Origin: Gymnothorax reevesii
Lineage: Eukaryota > Chordata > Actinopteri > Anguilliformes > Muraenidae
Direction: 5' to 3'
Assembly (NCBI GenBank): GCA_029721435.1
Contig: CM056592.1
Location: 36,033,611 to 36,097,610, forward strand
Length of the DNA stretch: 64,000 nt
The notes beneath the pieces were generated by a model. The model worked only from the letters and a program-made list of their open reading frames with translations. It was not told the DNA's origin and did not search any database. Within the stretch, counting starts at the first letter, position 1. Each line of letters begins with the position of its first letter. Positions 23,009 to 35,384 of the stretch are shown piece by piece. Both the position numbers and the translations under genes were made by a program.

Positions 23009-23363
23009 TAATTGGTAACTTTACATAAAAGGTACAACAATTAACATTAATTAACATTAGTTCATTAGCGGGTAATTATTGCGTTAGATAGTCAAATAAG
23101 CATTACACAACCATAATTGAACATTTATTAATTTTCTGTGTTTCCTTTATTGTGAAGTTGAAAACATCCCTGAAGTATCCCCTTTGCTGCACTTCAAAAC
23201 ATTAAACCATAATGTATAAATTAGTACCTTAGTTGATGTAAACATCATTTGTAAATGATTACCAGGTGCATTAGTTAAATGTTAATTACCTATTAGTAAA
23301 TGCTTATTACTGCATTAACTAATGTTAATTGTTGTACCATTATTGTAAAGTGTTACCAATTAA
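23009..23363. mobile_element. 350-bp MITE (TTAATTGGTAAC ends)
   Basis: Left TTAATTGGTAACTTTACAT and right GTAAAGTGTTACCAATTAA are inverted. The next segments, ACAACAATTAACATTAATT and its inverse TAATGTTAATTGTTGTACC, pair too. This is a common fish-type non-autonomous element. Confidence 0.8.
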
Positions 23364-24094
23364 TGTTGAACAACATCTAGATATTTTCCATTTGATGTAA
23401 TGCTGAGGCCATGAAAAACAAGATGCCCTGGACAGTAAATCCCAAGAAAACAAAAATGGCTTTAAAAAGCAACATAATAGGTCTAATTTAAATCCTTAGT
23501 CCTTTGCTTCTCTGATGGGAAACCCTGTTCGTGACATTGTAGATTTGTTGCTGTTTTCGCAAGAACTGTCTTGCTCATGTATATGCGACAAATGCATTGT
23601 CTGGGTGTTTGGCTATGAACTTTATTACTTTCTTGGTGTTTAAATGGTTATCTTGTTAGCCAGTTGTAATAGTTATTGGTAGGTATAGTAGTTGTCAAAA
23701 TAGTATCATCTTAGTAAAGTTTCTTCCTGTTAAGTGGGTGTACAATATGACTATGTTGTAACACTATTACCGCGCCTTGTATTTTGTTTGTTTTGAAATG
23801 CCCCGCTGCCCCCGGTTTGGGGGACGTTCGGGTTCGAGAGGTTAAAACATACCCTACATCCCAAGGATAAATTGCGGAGGGGGTGTAATAGAACAGCGAT
23901 ATGAGTAAAATATTTGGTAGCTAGATAAAGGTAAACAAAACTATGTGCGATCGATCATCTCGTCCTTTTAGGTCGGGTCTGTATACCTACATATGCAATT
24001 ATGCATATTTACATCATGTTCGGGGCCACCATCAGGGATATCCATAATAGCAAAATCCATTACTTCTGCAGCTGTTCAGAGTTATATATCTGGC
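23364..24094. other. Non-coding, nothing clear
   Basis: No repeats or exon features I can support. Confidence 0.3.
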
Positions 24095-24466
24095 ATGTCA
24101 GGCCTCAATGTTGCGACTGCTTTGGTCGCAAATGCGACTCGTATTTCAGTTTTGCAATCAATATTTTTTTGCCGGTCGAACCCGTGCGCCTTGAAAATTT
24201 TGACCATGTGCGACCAAATAGTGACCTAACATTCATTATTATATCAAAAACGTAATTAATAATTTTTGGTAAACTTAATAACGTCTGAAAACGGATATAA
24301 TTCGGCATTAATTCACTCCACCGGAAGCAAACATGCGATAACAGAAACTCCGTACAGCACTAAGGAGGTATCGCTTTGACTTGAATTGATATACAAAGCT
24401 GTGTTGCGAGTTGTTTCGAAGCTCCGTTTTCAGAAGTAGGATTCGCGCTATCGTAATAAGCTTAAA

Positions 24467-24914
24467 GCCTCATTCACACATATCGCTACTCGCACATCTC
24501 TGAGCGAGAACCGTCAGTGGAATGTGAACGTGTTCCAGCAGAATGTGGCGAGGACAGGCGAGTTGAGGACTAGCGATGCGATGTGGGCGGGTACGGACAT
24601 AAAATATCTTTTACTGTCAGCGATGCGAGTGAAGCGAGTTACCAATGGGAATGTATGATAGGGATGATTGACAGTTGACGAGAACACACAGTTCCACAGA
24701 GAGCTGCCGTTTGAACACCACGTCAAGAATATTGGTTCCTACCATCATGTCTGAAGCCACAACTTGTTTCCCTACATCACTTCTGCGGTGGGAAGTAAAC
24801 TATCGGGAAGCCATGGCAACCTACGCCAGCGGCAGAGAATTTTCCTACCGGCGAGTAAAATTTTAGCGAGAAGCTAGGGGCGATGAGCGAGTAGCGATAT
24901 GTGTGAACGGGGCA
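24467..24914. mobile_element. 448-bp MITE with TCACACATATCGCTACTCGC ends
   Basis: Left GCCTCATTCACACATATCGC and right GCGATATGTGTGAACGGGGC are inverted for about 30 bp. The tight GC-rich subterminal GCGAG/CTCGC motifs resemble PIF/Harbinger-type miniature elements. The short frame at 24675-24866 inside is not recognisable as transposase. Confidence 0.75.
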
Positions 24915-24955
24915 TAATGCTGGGCAATGCGATGTTGAGAGCTTAAAGCCTCATT

Positions 24956-25055
24956 CACACATATCGCTACTCGCCCATCGCCCCTCGCTACTCGCTGAAG
25001 TTGTACTCGCCGGCAGAAAAATTCTCTGCCGTCAGCAGGCCGACTTTCTCGCTTA
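24956..25055. mobile_element. Truncated second copy of the 24467 MITE end
   Basis: Begins GCCTCATTCACACATATCGC again at 24956-24975, and its inner part matches the inverse of the first copy's right end (TACTCGCCGGCAGAAAAATT against the 24827-24850 segment). It stops abruptly near 25055. Confidence 0.65.
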
Positions 25056-26784
25056 ATCTGGCAACTTTCCAAATCGGGATTGTTTGTCCATTCAAGACGT
25101 ATGTATACGTCTTGGGAAAGTCGTCAAGTAGGCAACTCTAAGACTATAGCGAATTCGACAGTGCATCGTTCATTTTCGGCAGGGTGACATGCTAAAATAA
25201 GCGAATTTACGAGAATGTGGATGTAACAGCTACGTCTTACAATTCATTGTTAAACATCTGCATTAACAATAACGTCATATTTGGAAGTTTTACTTACCAA
25301 CCGAAGGAGACACGCCTGATTCCGCTATCTCTGAAAGCAGCCTGGGCCGGTACGCGCAAGCGCAGTAAATGGCAAAGACGGATGCGAAAGAAGATGTTGC
25401 AGTTTCATAGTCTTATGCTACGAGTCAACAGTTTGTGTTGCGGTTTTTGCAGTTTCGGTAGCGGGGTATTATTTTTCAGTTGCTATTTCCGCGATTAATG
25501 TAGGCATTTCAAAGTTTTTGTGTGCTGAGGCTACGTTTTCTTTGGTAGGCCTGGTCAGCGTCGGTTGCCTTGGCTTCCCAATGGTTTACTTCCCTCTGCA
25601 AACGTGTCCGAGGGAATCAAGTAGTGGGTGTACAACATACCAGCGGGTGCATACACGTCATTATCTGCCTTGGTTAAGATCGCTGACAATTCAAAATTCA
25701 TAAAATAAACCCATAAATAGCACCACTTATAGATCGCCTTTTCTGTTTTCTATTGTCAGCTAAGGCATGGTTTGATGTCCACACTTGGCTGACAATAAGC
25801 TTCCAAAAGCATATTCGGCTAAAGAGAGAAACGTAATTTAAAACATGCTCTCACCTGAAACGCAGATGATTGCATACACTCTATTCCATGCGTCATGCTT
25901 TCGGTTTTTATTTTAATAATTTTTTAAGGGTGGTATCATAGAGCATGTACAAGGAATGGCCTGAGATGCCAGATTGCCCTCCGGTTGAATGGGATGATGA
26001 TTGCTCCCCCATGGCCAGTTGCTCATGGCAACAGATCGAGTGGCACACCCCCTCCCCCTTGTTCTTGAAACTGAAGCTGTTACCTTAATTAAAAAATAAA
26101 GACTTTATCTTGATTTTTGTTGTTTTTTTATATTTAAGTTCCTTTTTTAGTACTTTGTTAATTTTGTGCTCCCCAAAATTTCATGCTCTTAAAAATTTAA
26201 TTGTGCTCCTAAAAAAAATTTTTAGGAGCATGCATGCCCCTTGAGAAAATAGTTTACATTGAGGCCTGCATGTATGTCAAATTTTCTGAGAAAAAAAGGC
26301 AATAAATATTAGCAGCAAAACATTCCTAGGCTTCTCATTAGCTAAACCTTTTCAAGGAATGGAAAGATGGAGACCTCCAGTTTTTTTATTGTTTGAGCAC
26401 ATTTTTGTCATTTGAAGCATTAAAAAATAATTCAAAGCCATAATAGCTGGACTCCATATGGTTTATTCTTTTGTTTAATGTTGGTTTTGTGGGAAAGGTG
26501 TCTTTCACTTCAAATTGTCCCAGCCAACATTTTTGCGACGTCGCAGTCATCAGCTTTGAAATTAGCATCTATTTTCAATGAACAACTGAATTAACGAGGG
26601 TAACCATCTAAAAATGTGTTACTGCAGTGTTTTCAATATAGCACAGGGTGAATTGACTTTTCAAATCACGCCTTTATGATTTATTTTGCATTTGCCACAA
26701 TGCGCCAACTTTTCCAGAACTGAAGTCATACTTTTTAAATTAACCTCTAATTTTTTGAAGGAAAAAGGTTATCTAGTGCCAAGG
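25056..26784. other. Non-coding; small inverted repeats only
   Basis: Holds a small hairpin AAGACGTATGTATACGTCTT at about 25094-25113 and an inverted TGCTCCTAAA/TTTAGGAGCA pair at about 26204-26230. No exon called. The frame at 25217-25498 has no splice or domain support. Confidence 0.3.
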
Positions 26785-27540
26785 CTGATGACCAGACATT
26801 TTCCTTCAGGAATTCATGGTTGAGAGCAGAATTCATGGTTCTGTCAGTTCTGGTGAGTCATCCAGGCCCTGAAGCAACAAAGCATCCCAGACCATCACAC
26901 TACCACCACCTGGTTTGATGACGAGTATGACGTTCTTTTTTTGGACAGTGGTGTTACCTTTACACCAGATGCGACAGGACTAATGTCTTCAAAGTACATC
27001 ACCCCAAAATGCTTAGGGGAGTCATATTTTTTTTTCCTCTTATTTTGTAACGGCTTTCAGCTCAGAACTCACCCAAGAATACTATTTTTTTGGCCAGGAA
27101 TGGTGACTTTACAAACACTGACCTTATCTGAGGTGAGGGAGGCCTGCAGTCTCTTAGATGCATGTCTGGGTTCTTTAGTGACTTCCAGAAGGAGTTGCCG
27201 ATGGTCTCTTGGAGGAATTTTGGAAGGGGGACCATCCTGAGAAGATTTACTGCTGTTGCAATTTTTCTCTGTCTGGAAATAACTGCTCTCACAACAGTTT
27301 GCTGCCATCCCATATCTTTAGATCTGGCCTCATAACACTTTCCAGACAGATTCGTCTAAAAAAATTCCTTCTCTGGAATTTCCTTTGACTGTTGCATAGT
27401 GTGACGCTTGTTGAGACCTTTAAGCCTCTTTTGTATCGCAAGACACGCTCAGGTCTATTGATAAGTCGATTCCACAGTCTTAGCAGTAATCAAGCTGGGG
27501 TGTGTCTATTCTCATTTTAACCAGTTGTCCATTAAATTTT
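26785..27540 (-). pseudogene. Decayed Tc1-like transposase, minus strand
   Basis: Reading the minus strand, the stretch from about 27310 down to 27100 still gives Tc1 helix-turn-helix-like peptides: QQTVVRAVISRQRK followed, after frameshifts, by PPRDHRQLLLEVTKEPR and LQASLTSDKVSV. On the plus strand, the segment near 26885-26915 (CATCCCAGACCATCACACTA) matches the catalytic-region position of Tc1 elements. It is truncated and frameshifted, lacks recognisable terminal repeats, and cannot encode an active enzyme. Confidence 0.8.
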
Positions 27541-27702
27541 TATTGAGTCTCTAAGCAGGCGCTGCCCAGCTGGTATTTGATAAGTTTTTAATACAATAAA
27601 TCAAATTACCTTTTCAGGAATGAATTTTGCATTTACTCAAGTTTTTTTTTGTCTCCTACACAAAATTTGGATCAAGAAAAAAATCACCCATGACCAATAT
27701 AC
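27541..27702. other. Spacer between Tc1 relic and MITE
   Basis: Short AT-rich spacer, with nothing notable. Confidence 0.3.
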
Positions 27703-28172
27703 TACAAACCCCAATTCCAATGAAGTTGGGATGTCATGTAAAACATGAGTAAAAACAGAAAACAATGATTTGCAAATCCTTTTTGACCTATATTCAGTTG
27801 AGTACTCTACAGTGACAAGATATTTTATGTTCAAACTGATACATTTGTTTTTTAAATTTGTAAATATTCGCTCAGCTTGAATTTGATGCATGTAACACGT
27901 TCCAAAGAAGCTGGGACAGGGGCAACAAAAGACTGGGAAAGTTAAGGAATCCTCAAAAAACACCTGTTTAGAACATTCCACAGATGAACAGATTAATTGG
28001 AAACAGGTGAGGGTCATGATTAGGAATAAAAGGAGCATCCCTGATTGGCTCACTGTGGGTCATTGTAGTGTACTCAATTGAGTATAGGTCAAAAAGGATT
28101 CGCAAATCATTATATTCGGTTTTTATTCACATTTTACACAATGTCCCAACTTCATTGGAATTGGGGTTTGTA
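27703..28172. mobile_element. 470-bp MITE with long inverted arms and TA borders
   Basis: Left ACAAACCCCAATTCCAATGA and right TCATTGGAATTGGGGTTTGT are perfect inverses. Pairing continues through TTTGCAAATCCTTTTTGACC and AGGTCAAAAAGGATTCGCAA, so the arms are close to 100 bp. TA at both borders fits a Tc1/mariner-type insertion. The interior includes AAGCTGGGACAGGGGCAACA. Non-autonomous, with no open frame. Confidence 0.85.
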
Positions 28173-29088
28173 CAAAAATCGAGAAAATGAGCAGGAAAAA
28201 ATTTTTTATGGGAGACCTCCTTTAGGGTGCATTTTATTTGGCTTTGCCTCAATCAAAATACGAGGGGATGTTAAGCTTCTCTCCAGAACAGGAAGTAGGT
28301 CAGAGGAGCAGCTGGTAGCATGAGAGCATTTAGCTACTATGGACAGTGACAGTCTGAGCCAGGTACAATTATTTTTGCCCCAATACATTATGAAACAATA
28401 CGCCATAGTTTGTGACACATCATTTTCAGTTTGTCTGGTACCCGGTGATCAATTTGCTTAAGTAATTAAATGCTATTTTCAGAAAGAGTATCAGGAGAAT
28501 TCTATTAGGACAACTGTAATCTCATTACAATTTAATTAACACCTCGCAACTATCAGTCTTTTTGTTATATAAAAATCATCAGGCTTTAATATTAGACTGA
28601 AAGGATACAGATGTTGGTTGCAGAACATTCTCTGTTGAACCAAGTGCTCTTGACAGTGATCCAATGATCAAACAAAACAATAAAAAAAAAGAAATAAATC
28701 GGAACTGGCAAGTACAAACCCTGTGAACATGTGATATGTGACCTATATTATGCTGTCAACCAGATGAAGTATTCAAATGTCATGCCTTAGGTGTGGAGAG
28801 GCTGGATCAGACAGGACGCAAGGGCCAGGCATACAAATATTCAGCTATTTATTGGCTCTAGGAAGCTTCTTTTTTCTTTTTAAAACCAAAAATAAAGTAG
28901 TTCACATTAGGAGAACTACAAGGACAAGTCGAATTGATTTTTGGCATTATATTAAATACTCCCATCTTTCTCAAAGTCTGTTATTGATATTGATCATTAC
29001 AAGGACCAGGGTATTATCATGGCAACTTTGATTTACAGTTTATCAATACTTGCAAAATATCTTTGGATGTACTATTAATAAAGTGTCA
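28173..29088. other. Non-coding, nothing clear
   Basis: No supported features. Confidence 0.3.
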
Positions 29089-29110
29089 AAGAGAGAGAGA
29101 GAGAGAGAGG
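29089..29110. repeat. (GA)n microsatellite
   Basis: About ten GA units. Confidence 0.95.
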
Positions 29111-30483
29111 CTAAATTTGACTCCTAATCTATTCATCTAATCAATGCAATGTTCATGCAGCTCTTAATTATTAAGCAGTTAATCACACCTAGCCTCAAGG
29201 GTAAGACGCAAGTCCCTAAAGCTGACATTATTCTTCAAATATCCGTGATCAACTCAAAGTCCAATTTCATGGGCCCAAACATGACTCTGACAAGCTGTGA
29301 GCATTGTATTCAACTTAAGCCACTCTTAGCTGTACCAGAGCATTACGAGTGCCAACAATACCAGTAATGGTTCTAAATATTTACACAAAATGATTGCAGT
29401 GGCACTCAGCTGCATGAAAGTGTGAGCGTTTTACAATCGACAGAACTTGTACAATCCCTTAGAGTAAATCGGGCGAGCATAACCACCTGAAAGAAAAACT
29501 CAATGAAATTACCCAAATCTTACAGCTTATCTGTTTGATTCTGTATGGTGTTTTGGATCTGAATAATGTTCTGCGCACCCTGAGCTCCTCCTGGGGGCAG
29601 GAGCTGTTTTTGTTCATCGGTTCCCATAATTCTGTCGTGAACAAAAAGACTCGCAGTTTCCCTCTAGAAGGCAGGGAAGACATGAAAGATGCAATAAAAT
29701 ATTTTCTCTGGGATGACAAATGATTATCACATGATCTCAACTTAACAAAGGCAAGCTTCTCGTGATCATGGCTAATCTTTTTATCTTTACATAACGTAAT
29801 TTTTTTTTTCAGAATCTCATTCTCAAATCTGTTTTTTTTTTACATTTTTTTTTATGGATAGTGAGTTAGGTATCTCATGAGCTCAACATAAAAAAGTTTT
29901 TTCCTCGTCATTACGACTTATTTATCCGGAGATCTTCATGCAACAAAAGTGGATTTATGCACGATCACGAACACCAGAGAATGCAGGGTATTTGTTGGCT
30001 TTGTGACCAACTGTGAATAGAAGATTATTTCTCTGTGAATGTATGGATTAAGTTATTTCATCGCATTTACAGCAGAGCTGTCCGAAAGCCCTCTTTGGAA
30101 TTCTATGGAGTAATTCTCGACTGCTTTTGTGTCTCAGATCAGTATTATGGGCTGCAAGTTGGGGATAAATTTAGAGCTGCTCTTCTTTCAGCCAGAACTG
30201 CTCTTCTCCAGAACCCTTGTTTAAGGTCCGCAATTGTTACATCCAGCAATCTAGTTTCCTCATTAATTTTGGTCACATTTCTTTCATTGATTCTCATCAT
30301 TTAGTTATCGTCGCCTTCCACTCCCCTCTCCTTTATTTTTGTACCAGCGCTCACACAAGCATTTTCCACTTTATCTTGCGTATTTCGGTTCCTGGTCTGC
30401 GTCATTCCTTTGCTGGATTGTTGATTTCTGTCCCGTGTCTTTGGTAATCTATTCATTGGGGAAATAATTTTGTTATGATTCTG
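29111..30483. other. Non-coding, nothing firm
   Basis: No exons supported. The open frame 29535-29723 has no splice context. The last ~160 bases (30320-30483) are pyrimidine-rich and may belong to the LTR-like unit that follows. Confidence 0.3.
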
Positions 30484-31576
30484 TTGTGCCTGACCATGTT
30501 TTTGTAATATCTCTGATTCCAAGCCATGTTTTTTGATTTAGTCCATGCCATGTGTTTTATTTTGCCTGTCTTCCTTTGTCCTGTATTCCTTGCCATATTT
30601 CTTAGTCCCTGTTTATAGTATCATTCCGGTTCATGTTTATGCCTTTGCCATGCATTGCACTTTGTTTCCCCTGTCAGGTCATGTGTGATGTGAGTTTTAT
30701 TTCCCCAGTCTTGTGTGCCAGTTTCAGGTGATTTCATGCTTTCTGGGTTTCCAAACATTCCTTCCAATCTTGTTTGCTTCCTTCGCCTTACTGTTCTATC
30801 TTTACTAACAATGCTCACAGTTTATTATTTTAGATAAATTACTAGCACTAACATTGTTTTTAGTACTAACTTACAAGCAAGCACTTAGGGATTGTATAGC
30901 TGCACATTACTAATTGACTAACAAGCTCTCAGCACTCACTCTGCTCTAGTCTCCGCCCCTTGTCTCCACTCACTTTACTTTGCTGTGGTTGCTTTTCAGC
31001 GGATTCTCTGCACCTAATTAATCACTGTTCTGCCTCTGACTCTGTGCACTTAATAACTCCCTAACCAGAGTCATCTGTTTGTCATAGGCTGTCTGTGTAA
31101 TTCCTGTCTGCGTTTTGGCTTTCGCCAATTTCATGTGGTTAGGAACTTCCTCTTGTTCATTCCTTTCTTAATTACTCTGATCCAGCTCACCTGTTCCCTA
31201 TTGTAGCATGTGACCTCCCGTATGTGTATTTCAGCAGTCATTTCACAACCAGCTCGCGAGAACATTTTCCTTGTACCGTGATCGTTTATGCCTTGTACTC
31301 TTAGTGTTATCCTTCTGACTGGAATGTCCCGAATTTTGATTTTGGCTTTGTGTTTGATATTCCTGTGCTCATGTACCAAAATGCTTTGCCCGACCCTGAG
31401 TTTTGTGTTTGCTGCCCTGTGTACGATCTGGATTACGACTACTGGATTCTGTTTTTGGATTGTGGACTCTGTACCGTTGTTTACTGCCCTGCTGGGGTTT
31501 CCACCCCAGAACCAATAAAGAACAAGTTTATTGGATATTTTTGGTCTCGCTTCTGGTTCCTGAATGCTACCTCACA
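30484..31576 (+). mobile_element. Solo-LTR-like unit, plus strand
   Basis: Same family as 11633-12749, in opposite orientation. Shared ordered phrases include CCAGTCTTGTGTGCCAG.TTC, TCTAGTCTCCGCC, TCATAGGCTGTCTG and GTTCCTGAATGCTACC. AATAAA at 31514-31519 lies about 57 bases from the CTCACA end, matching the poly(A)-to-end spacing in the other copy. The 5' border is uncertain (30320-30484). No retroviral genes are attached. Confidence 0.55.
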
Positions 31577-31893
31577 AATTTGCCTGGTCTGCAGGCAGTT
31601 TGCCCCTCCCAGTCTCTCATTTGCCCCAGTTCAAAGGTGTGCACCCACCCAGTGTAGTTTTGTTCATCTGATTCATTCGGCTTGCCATCTCGGTGACTGA
31701 CCTTGGACCAGTCCCTTTGAATACACTTTACTCTTTATGTTCCTGTTCCCTCCTGCCTGACCATGGACCGTCAGCATAAGCACGCCAGGTCTGAAAGCCT
31801 TTTTGAGTTTACCTTTTGTTTTGTGAATAAAGATGAATTTCATTGATCAGTCGCCTGCAGTTGGTTCTGTTCTGACTCGCGACACTTAACACG
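31577..31893 (+). repeat. Possible further LTR-like fragment
   Basis: A pyrimidine-rich stretch with AATAAA at 31826-31831, ending GTTCTGACTCGCGACAC. The CA-rich end and the poly(A) spacing resemble another LTR 3' portion, different from the unit before it. No second copy is seen in the window, so this is tentative. Confidence 0.3.
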
Positions 31894-32092
31894 TCACCTG
31901 GTGCACAACCAGTTAGCAATTACAAGCTATCTGTCCTTTGTGACATCAGAAGGGGGAGAAACCTCCAAGAATAATGAAGGAATTGATCACCTGGTTTCCT
32001 GACGTTGATCAGTTTTTCTTGGCTTATGATGTCACAAAGGAACAGATTTTGAAATTGCTTGTAACACCTAATGGCCAGTGCTCCAGGTGGCA
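31894..32092. mobile_element. 200-bp MITE
   Basis: ACCTGGTGCACAACCAGTTA with TCCTTTGTGACATCA on the left pairs with TGATGTCACAAAGGAACAGA and TGCTCCAGGTGG on the right. There is no coding capacity. Confidence 0.65.
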
Positions 32093-32699
32093 AAATAGGG
32101 GGGCTTTAAGCTGCATTCCTTTGGCCTAAAGAAATTACCATAATGATCATAAAAGCATGAGATACATGGCATGTTGAAATCACCACGGTACTTTTGCACC
32201 AAGATCATTTTCACTGTATCAGGCCCGCTCAGTCAAGTATGGCAAACATTTCAGAATGTGAAGCTGAGTCAGTGCATAACCTGCCCATGCTTGACCTAAA
32301 ATTCAAAATCAACCACCCAAAAAAACAGTTATCGATCACACTTTCAAAGAAGAGCTGCTCGTACAGAGAGGCCCAGTTGTTCATTTTGTCAACAATGTGC
32401 GAAAATCAGATTTCTGCAATAGTGTATTGCAAGATGGATGGGCGGATAGCATGTACATACAATAGAATAATGGAATAATACTTCTGATTTATTTCAAGAA
32501 CGGGCTGATTTTAGCCAGGCAAAATTGTTTTCAAGCTTCCCAGCTCCTCACAGGAAGTCAGAACCTGGCAAAAGAAAAGCCACAAATTTTCTATAAAGCA
32601 AAATGCAATTTTAATCAAAGTTTAAATATTCTTATGAATTATATATGAAAATAAAAAGTATTAACAAATGAAAAAAAAAGACATTAATTTTTTTAATTT
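32093..32699. other. Non-coding, very AT-rich at the right
   Basis: Nothing supportable. The last 100 bases are nearly all A and T. Confidence 0.3.
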
Positions 32700-32843
32700 A
32701 CCCTTAGAGTACTACAATAAATTTTCAAAAAATTATTAATTTAATTATCTTGTGCTGTTAAATACTATTATGTTGCGACTTGTTTTTGATATTTTGATAT
32801 GTTATGTCATTGAGTAGCAATAGTTGCGTTTAGTGCTCTAAGG
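32700..32843. mobile_element. Palindromic MITE family A, core-deleted copy
   Basis: Starts ACCCTTAGAGTACT and ends AGTGCTCTAAGG. Inner phrases TATTATGTTGCGACTTGTT and CAATAGTTGCGTTT match the arms at 17446-17651, but the GAGCTC-rich centre is gone. Confidence 0.75.
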
Positions 32844-33378
32844 CTTAATGGAATGTGACATGCAATATCTGTTTCTGCACCACAAAATATATGTTTTTGA
32901 GAAAGATGAGAGACTCTTGTGCTCAACAGAGGAGTGAATGAATTGCTAAGGTTTGGGGTTTAGGGAGTTTGAAGTTACCAAATGGCCTCACTGACATGTA
33001 ATAGTCTCCTTTTTTACACCAATACTGCAGCATAAAGCACCGTAACAGCTTTGACTGTGAGAATAAGGCAACTATTTTAGAGGCATCTTGTAGAAAAAAT
33101 ACCTGAATGGTGAAAATAAAATGTGTTGAATTGAAACTGGCTCTCTCAGCTCTGAATCATTTAAACGCACCCACATACAGCTCAGTGACAAACTAGTTAG
33201 CTGACAATTCTGCAATCTCTTAGCCTTGTCACCAAGCAATCAAAAAGTATTGTCCATGCATACAATGGCATACGTGGGGAGAAAAGTTGCCAGTCTACAT
33301 TATTGTGCCCAGAGAATTGCTCACAAATAAATATTGCAAAAAAATAAACCACTTCAGTGAAGACAAGACTGTGGAGCT
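32844..33378. other. Non-coding, nothing clear
   Basis: No supported features. Confidence 0.3.
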
Positions 33379-33615
33379 TAATCTCATCCCGAGTCGTCAA
33401 AAACTGACGCTACCTGACCATGCGTCGATATACGACGCAAAAGGACGCTTTCGGCGTCCTTCTTTGACGCCAGTTTAAAACACACTCTACCCCGTAACCC
33501 TTAACCTGAACCCTAAGCATCAAATAAGGACTTGAAAAGTCTCCTTTTGGGTCATATATTGACGCTTGATCAGGTAACGTCACTATATAATGAGTCAGAA
33601 TGAGAATATGTTGGT
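33379..33615. mobile_element. Foldback MITE with telomere-like core, copy 1
   Basis: Left CTCATCCCGAGTCGTC and GACGCTACCTGACCATGCGT are inverse to ACGCTTGATCAGGTAACGTC and GAGTCAGAATGAGAA on the right. The loop holds CCCTTAACCTGAACCCTAA, a C-strand telomere-like run. Family members: 55536-55800, 62070-62232 and 62653-62922. Confidence 0.8.
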
Positions 33616-35384
33616 CTGTGAACAAATGTTATATTGTCTAATCAGCTGTTCCTTCTGTTTAATAAATCCACCTTTAATTGGTTTATCCTTCGCACTATTC
33701 CTGAAATGCAAATGGTCTGATGATCAGAGCCATGTATTTTCACTTATAAATCTTTAAGGGTCTCCTGTTTTACTCAGTGTATTGAACTCTGAGTATGTTA
33801 CTCACATTGGAGTCTTTATCCCTTTAGGATATTTCCCATTTAGTTTCCTACATACACTTTCCAATATTGGCCTAAATATGTACATTGTATTTTTAATACT
33901 TCTCCCCACCCCATTGTTCAAAAATTCTCTTGCAAATTGTCTCTCATTATTGCTCTACTTTTTGACAGTCCTTTCCTGCATAAGATCTTTCCAGTCGTTC
34001 CATGTCAAAGAATTTAAAATATTAAGAAAAGCCTCAAGCATGCCAGGTTGTGGGCAATCCAATTAAATCTCAAAAACATTAAAATACCATCAGAAAAAGC
34101 AGCTGACCTCTCGTCTGCCCAACGAAGCAAACCATAGCATTGACAACTACTAATCTGTGTACGGTCAGTTAACCCCATTGTGCAAATATAGACGCCGGTG
34201 TCCGTAATTCTGAAATTTAATTGCTAAATAATTCTGTAATTGAATTTGCAAATGTCTTGCTTCACTGAGATAATTTTTCCCAGAGACTCAAATACTGAGT
34301 TATAAAGCCTTGAAAAGGCTCATGCACAACAGACAAAAATTGGCATTATTTGTTTTGAATGTGACCAGCAAGCCTTCGTATCACTGTACAGCCAAGGAAG
34401 CAGAGGACTATCAGTGTACTACAACTGTTATGTATTCGCTTAGTTGAAAAAAAGTCACATTTTCACTGCAAATTCATAGAACTGACTTGATTATCCAGCA
34501 TGATTCTCCCCTCAGTTGATTGCCGGTGCAACACAATGAACGTGCACCTTTTCTCGCTGTCTTGTACTCATCCTGATGAGAGCTGCCGGCGATGCCAACA
34601 AATCTCCAAACAAAATGAACTTACAAACTCCTATTTTGTTGGATATAAAAAAAGAAACAAACCATATTAACAAATGCATTCCCCATTCTTAGGTGAAATC
34701 ATTTAAAACTGCTGCTGCGCAGAGGATTTCAAATGATCTACAGCATTGTAAGAAAAGAATTAGATGAAAATAAAATTATTGAGCCCACAGGAGACAAGAG
34801 AGGAATGAAGGTCTGTAGATGTAATCCCTCCACGGCCAAATGTAGGATGAGGAATGTCAAATTTGTGACATTTGTGAGATAGATGTACACTAACCTCATA
34901 CAAATTACATTTTTTTTGCAAAAATCTGTCCCTTCCTATTCTGTTGAAACAGACAAACACAGTGCGATTGGCCAGATTCAGGTATCTCAGAATTCATAAA
35001 TACAATTCCTCTTGGCCCTTTTCCAGAGCTGTTTTCACAGCAGTATAATCACTTTGAGTGAATCAGATCTAAATATTAGCCTTCGAGCACCTGTCTACGC
35101 TTCCCCACGTGATCAAGATGTCTAATCCTCTGTTCTATTTTGAAGGCAATAGAATCATATTTATAGAAATGTTAAGATGGCTCACTCAAGAAAGAGAATC
35201 ACTACAATTTCATTTTGAATATTTGAGTTATTTTTGGTCTCAAAATGAAGGGGACACTTGTGAGATTTGTTAAGATGTGTAAATACTCTTGTTTTTTATG
35301 AACCCATTTCTGTTGTTGCTCTTCTTTTGCTGATATCTTGCAGATGTTTTGCAATAGAGGCTCATTCCCATTGGGCATTTTTTG
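33616..35384. other. Non-coding, nothing clear
   Basis: No exon, tRNA or repeat I can support. Unique-looking AT-rich DNA. Confidence 0.3.

Larger units (their letters stand above)
24095..26270. mobile_element. Possible decayed hAT-like element
   Basis: Left CAGGCCTCAATGTTGCGAC (24099) is roughly the inverse of TTTACATTGAGGCCTGCA (about 26250-26267). Left of centre are TGGTCGCAAATGCGACTCG and GTGCGACCAAATAG, and near the right end are GTGCTCCTAAAAA and TTTTTAGGAGCA. No transposase frame is visible, and a separate MITE at 24467-24914 sits inside. The assignment rests on about 15 paired bases, so it is tentative. Confidence 0.35.
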
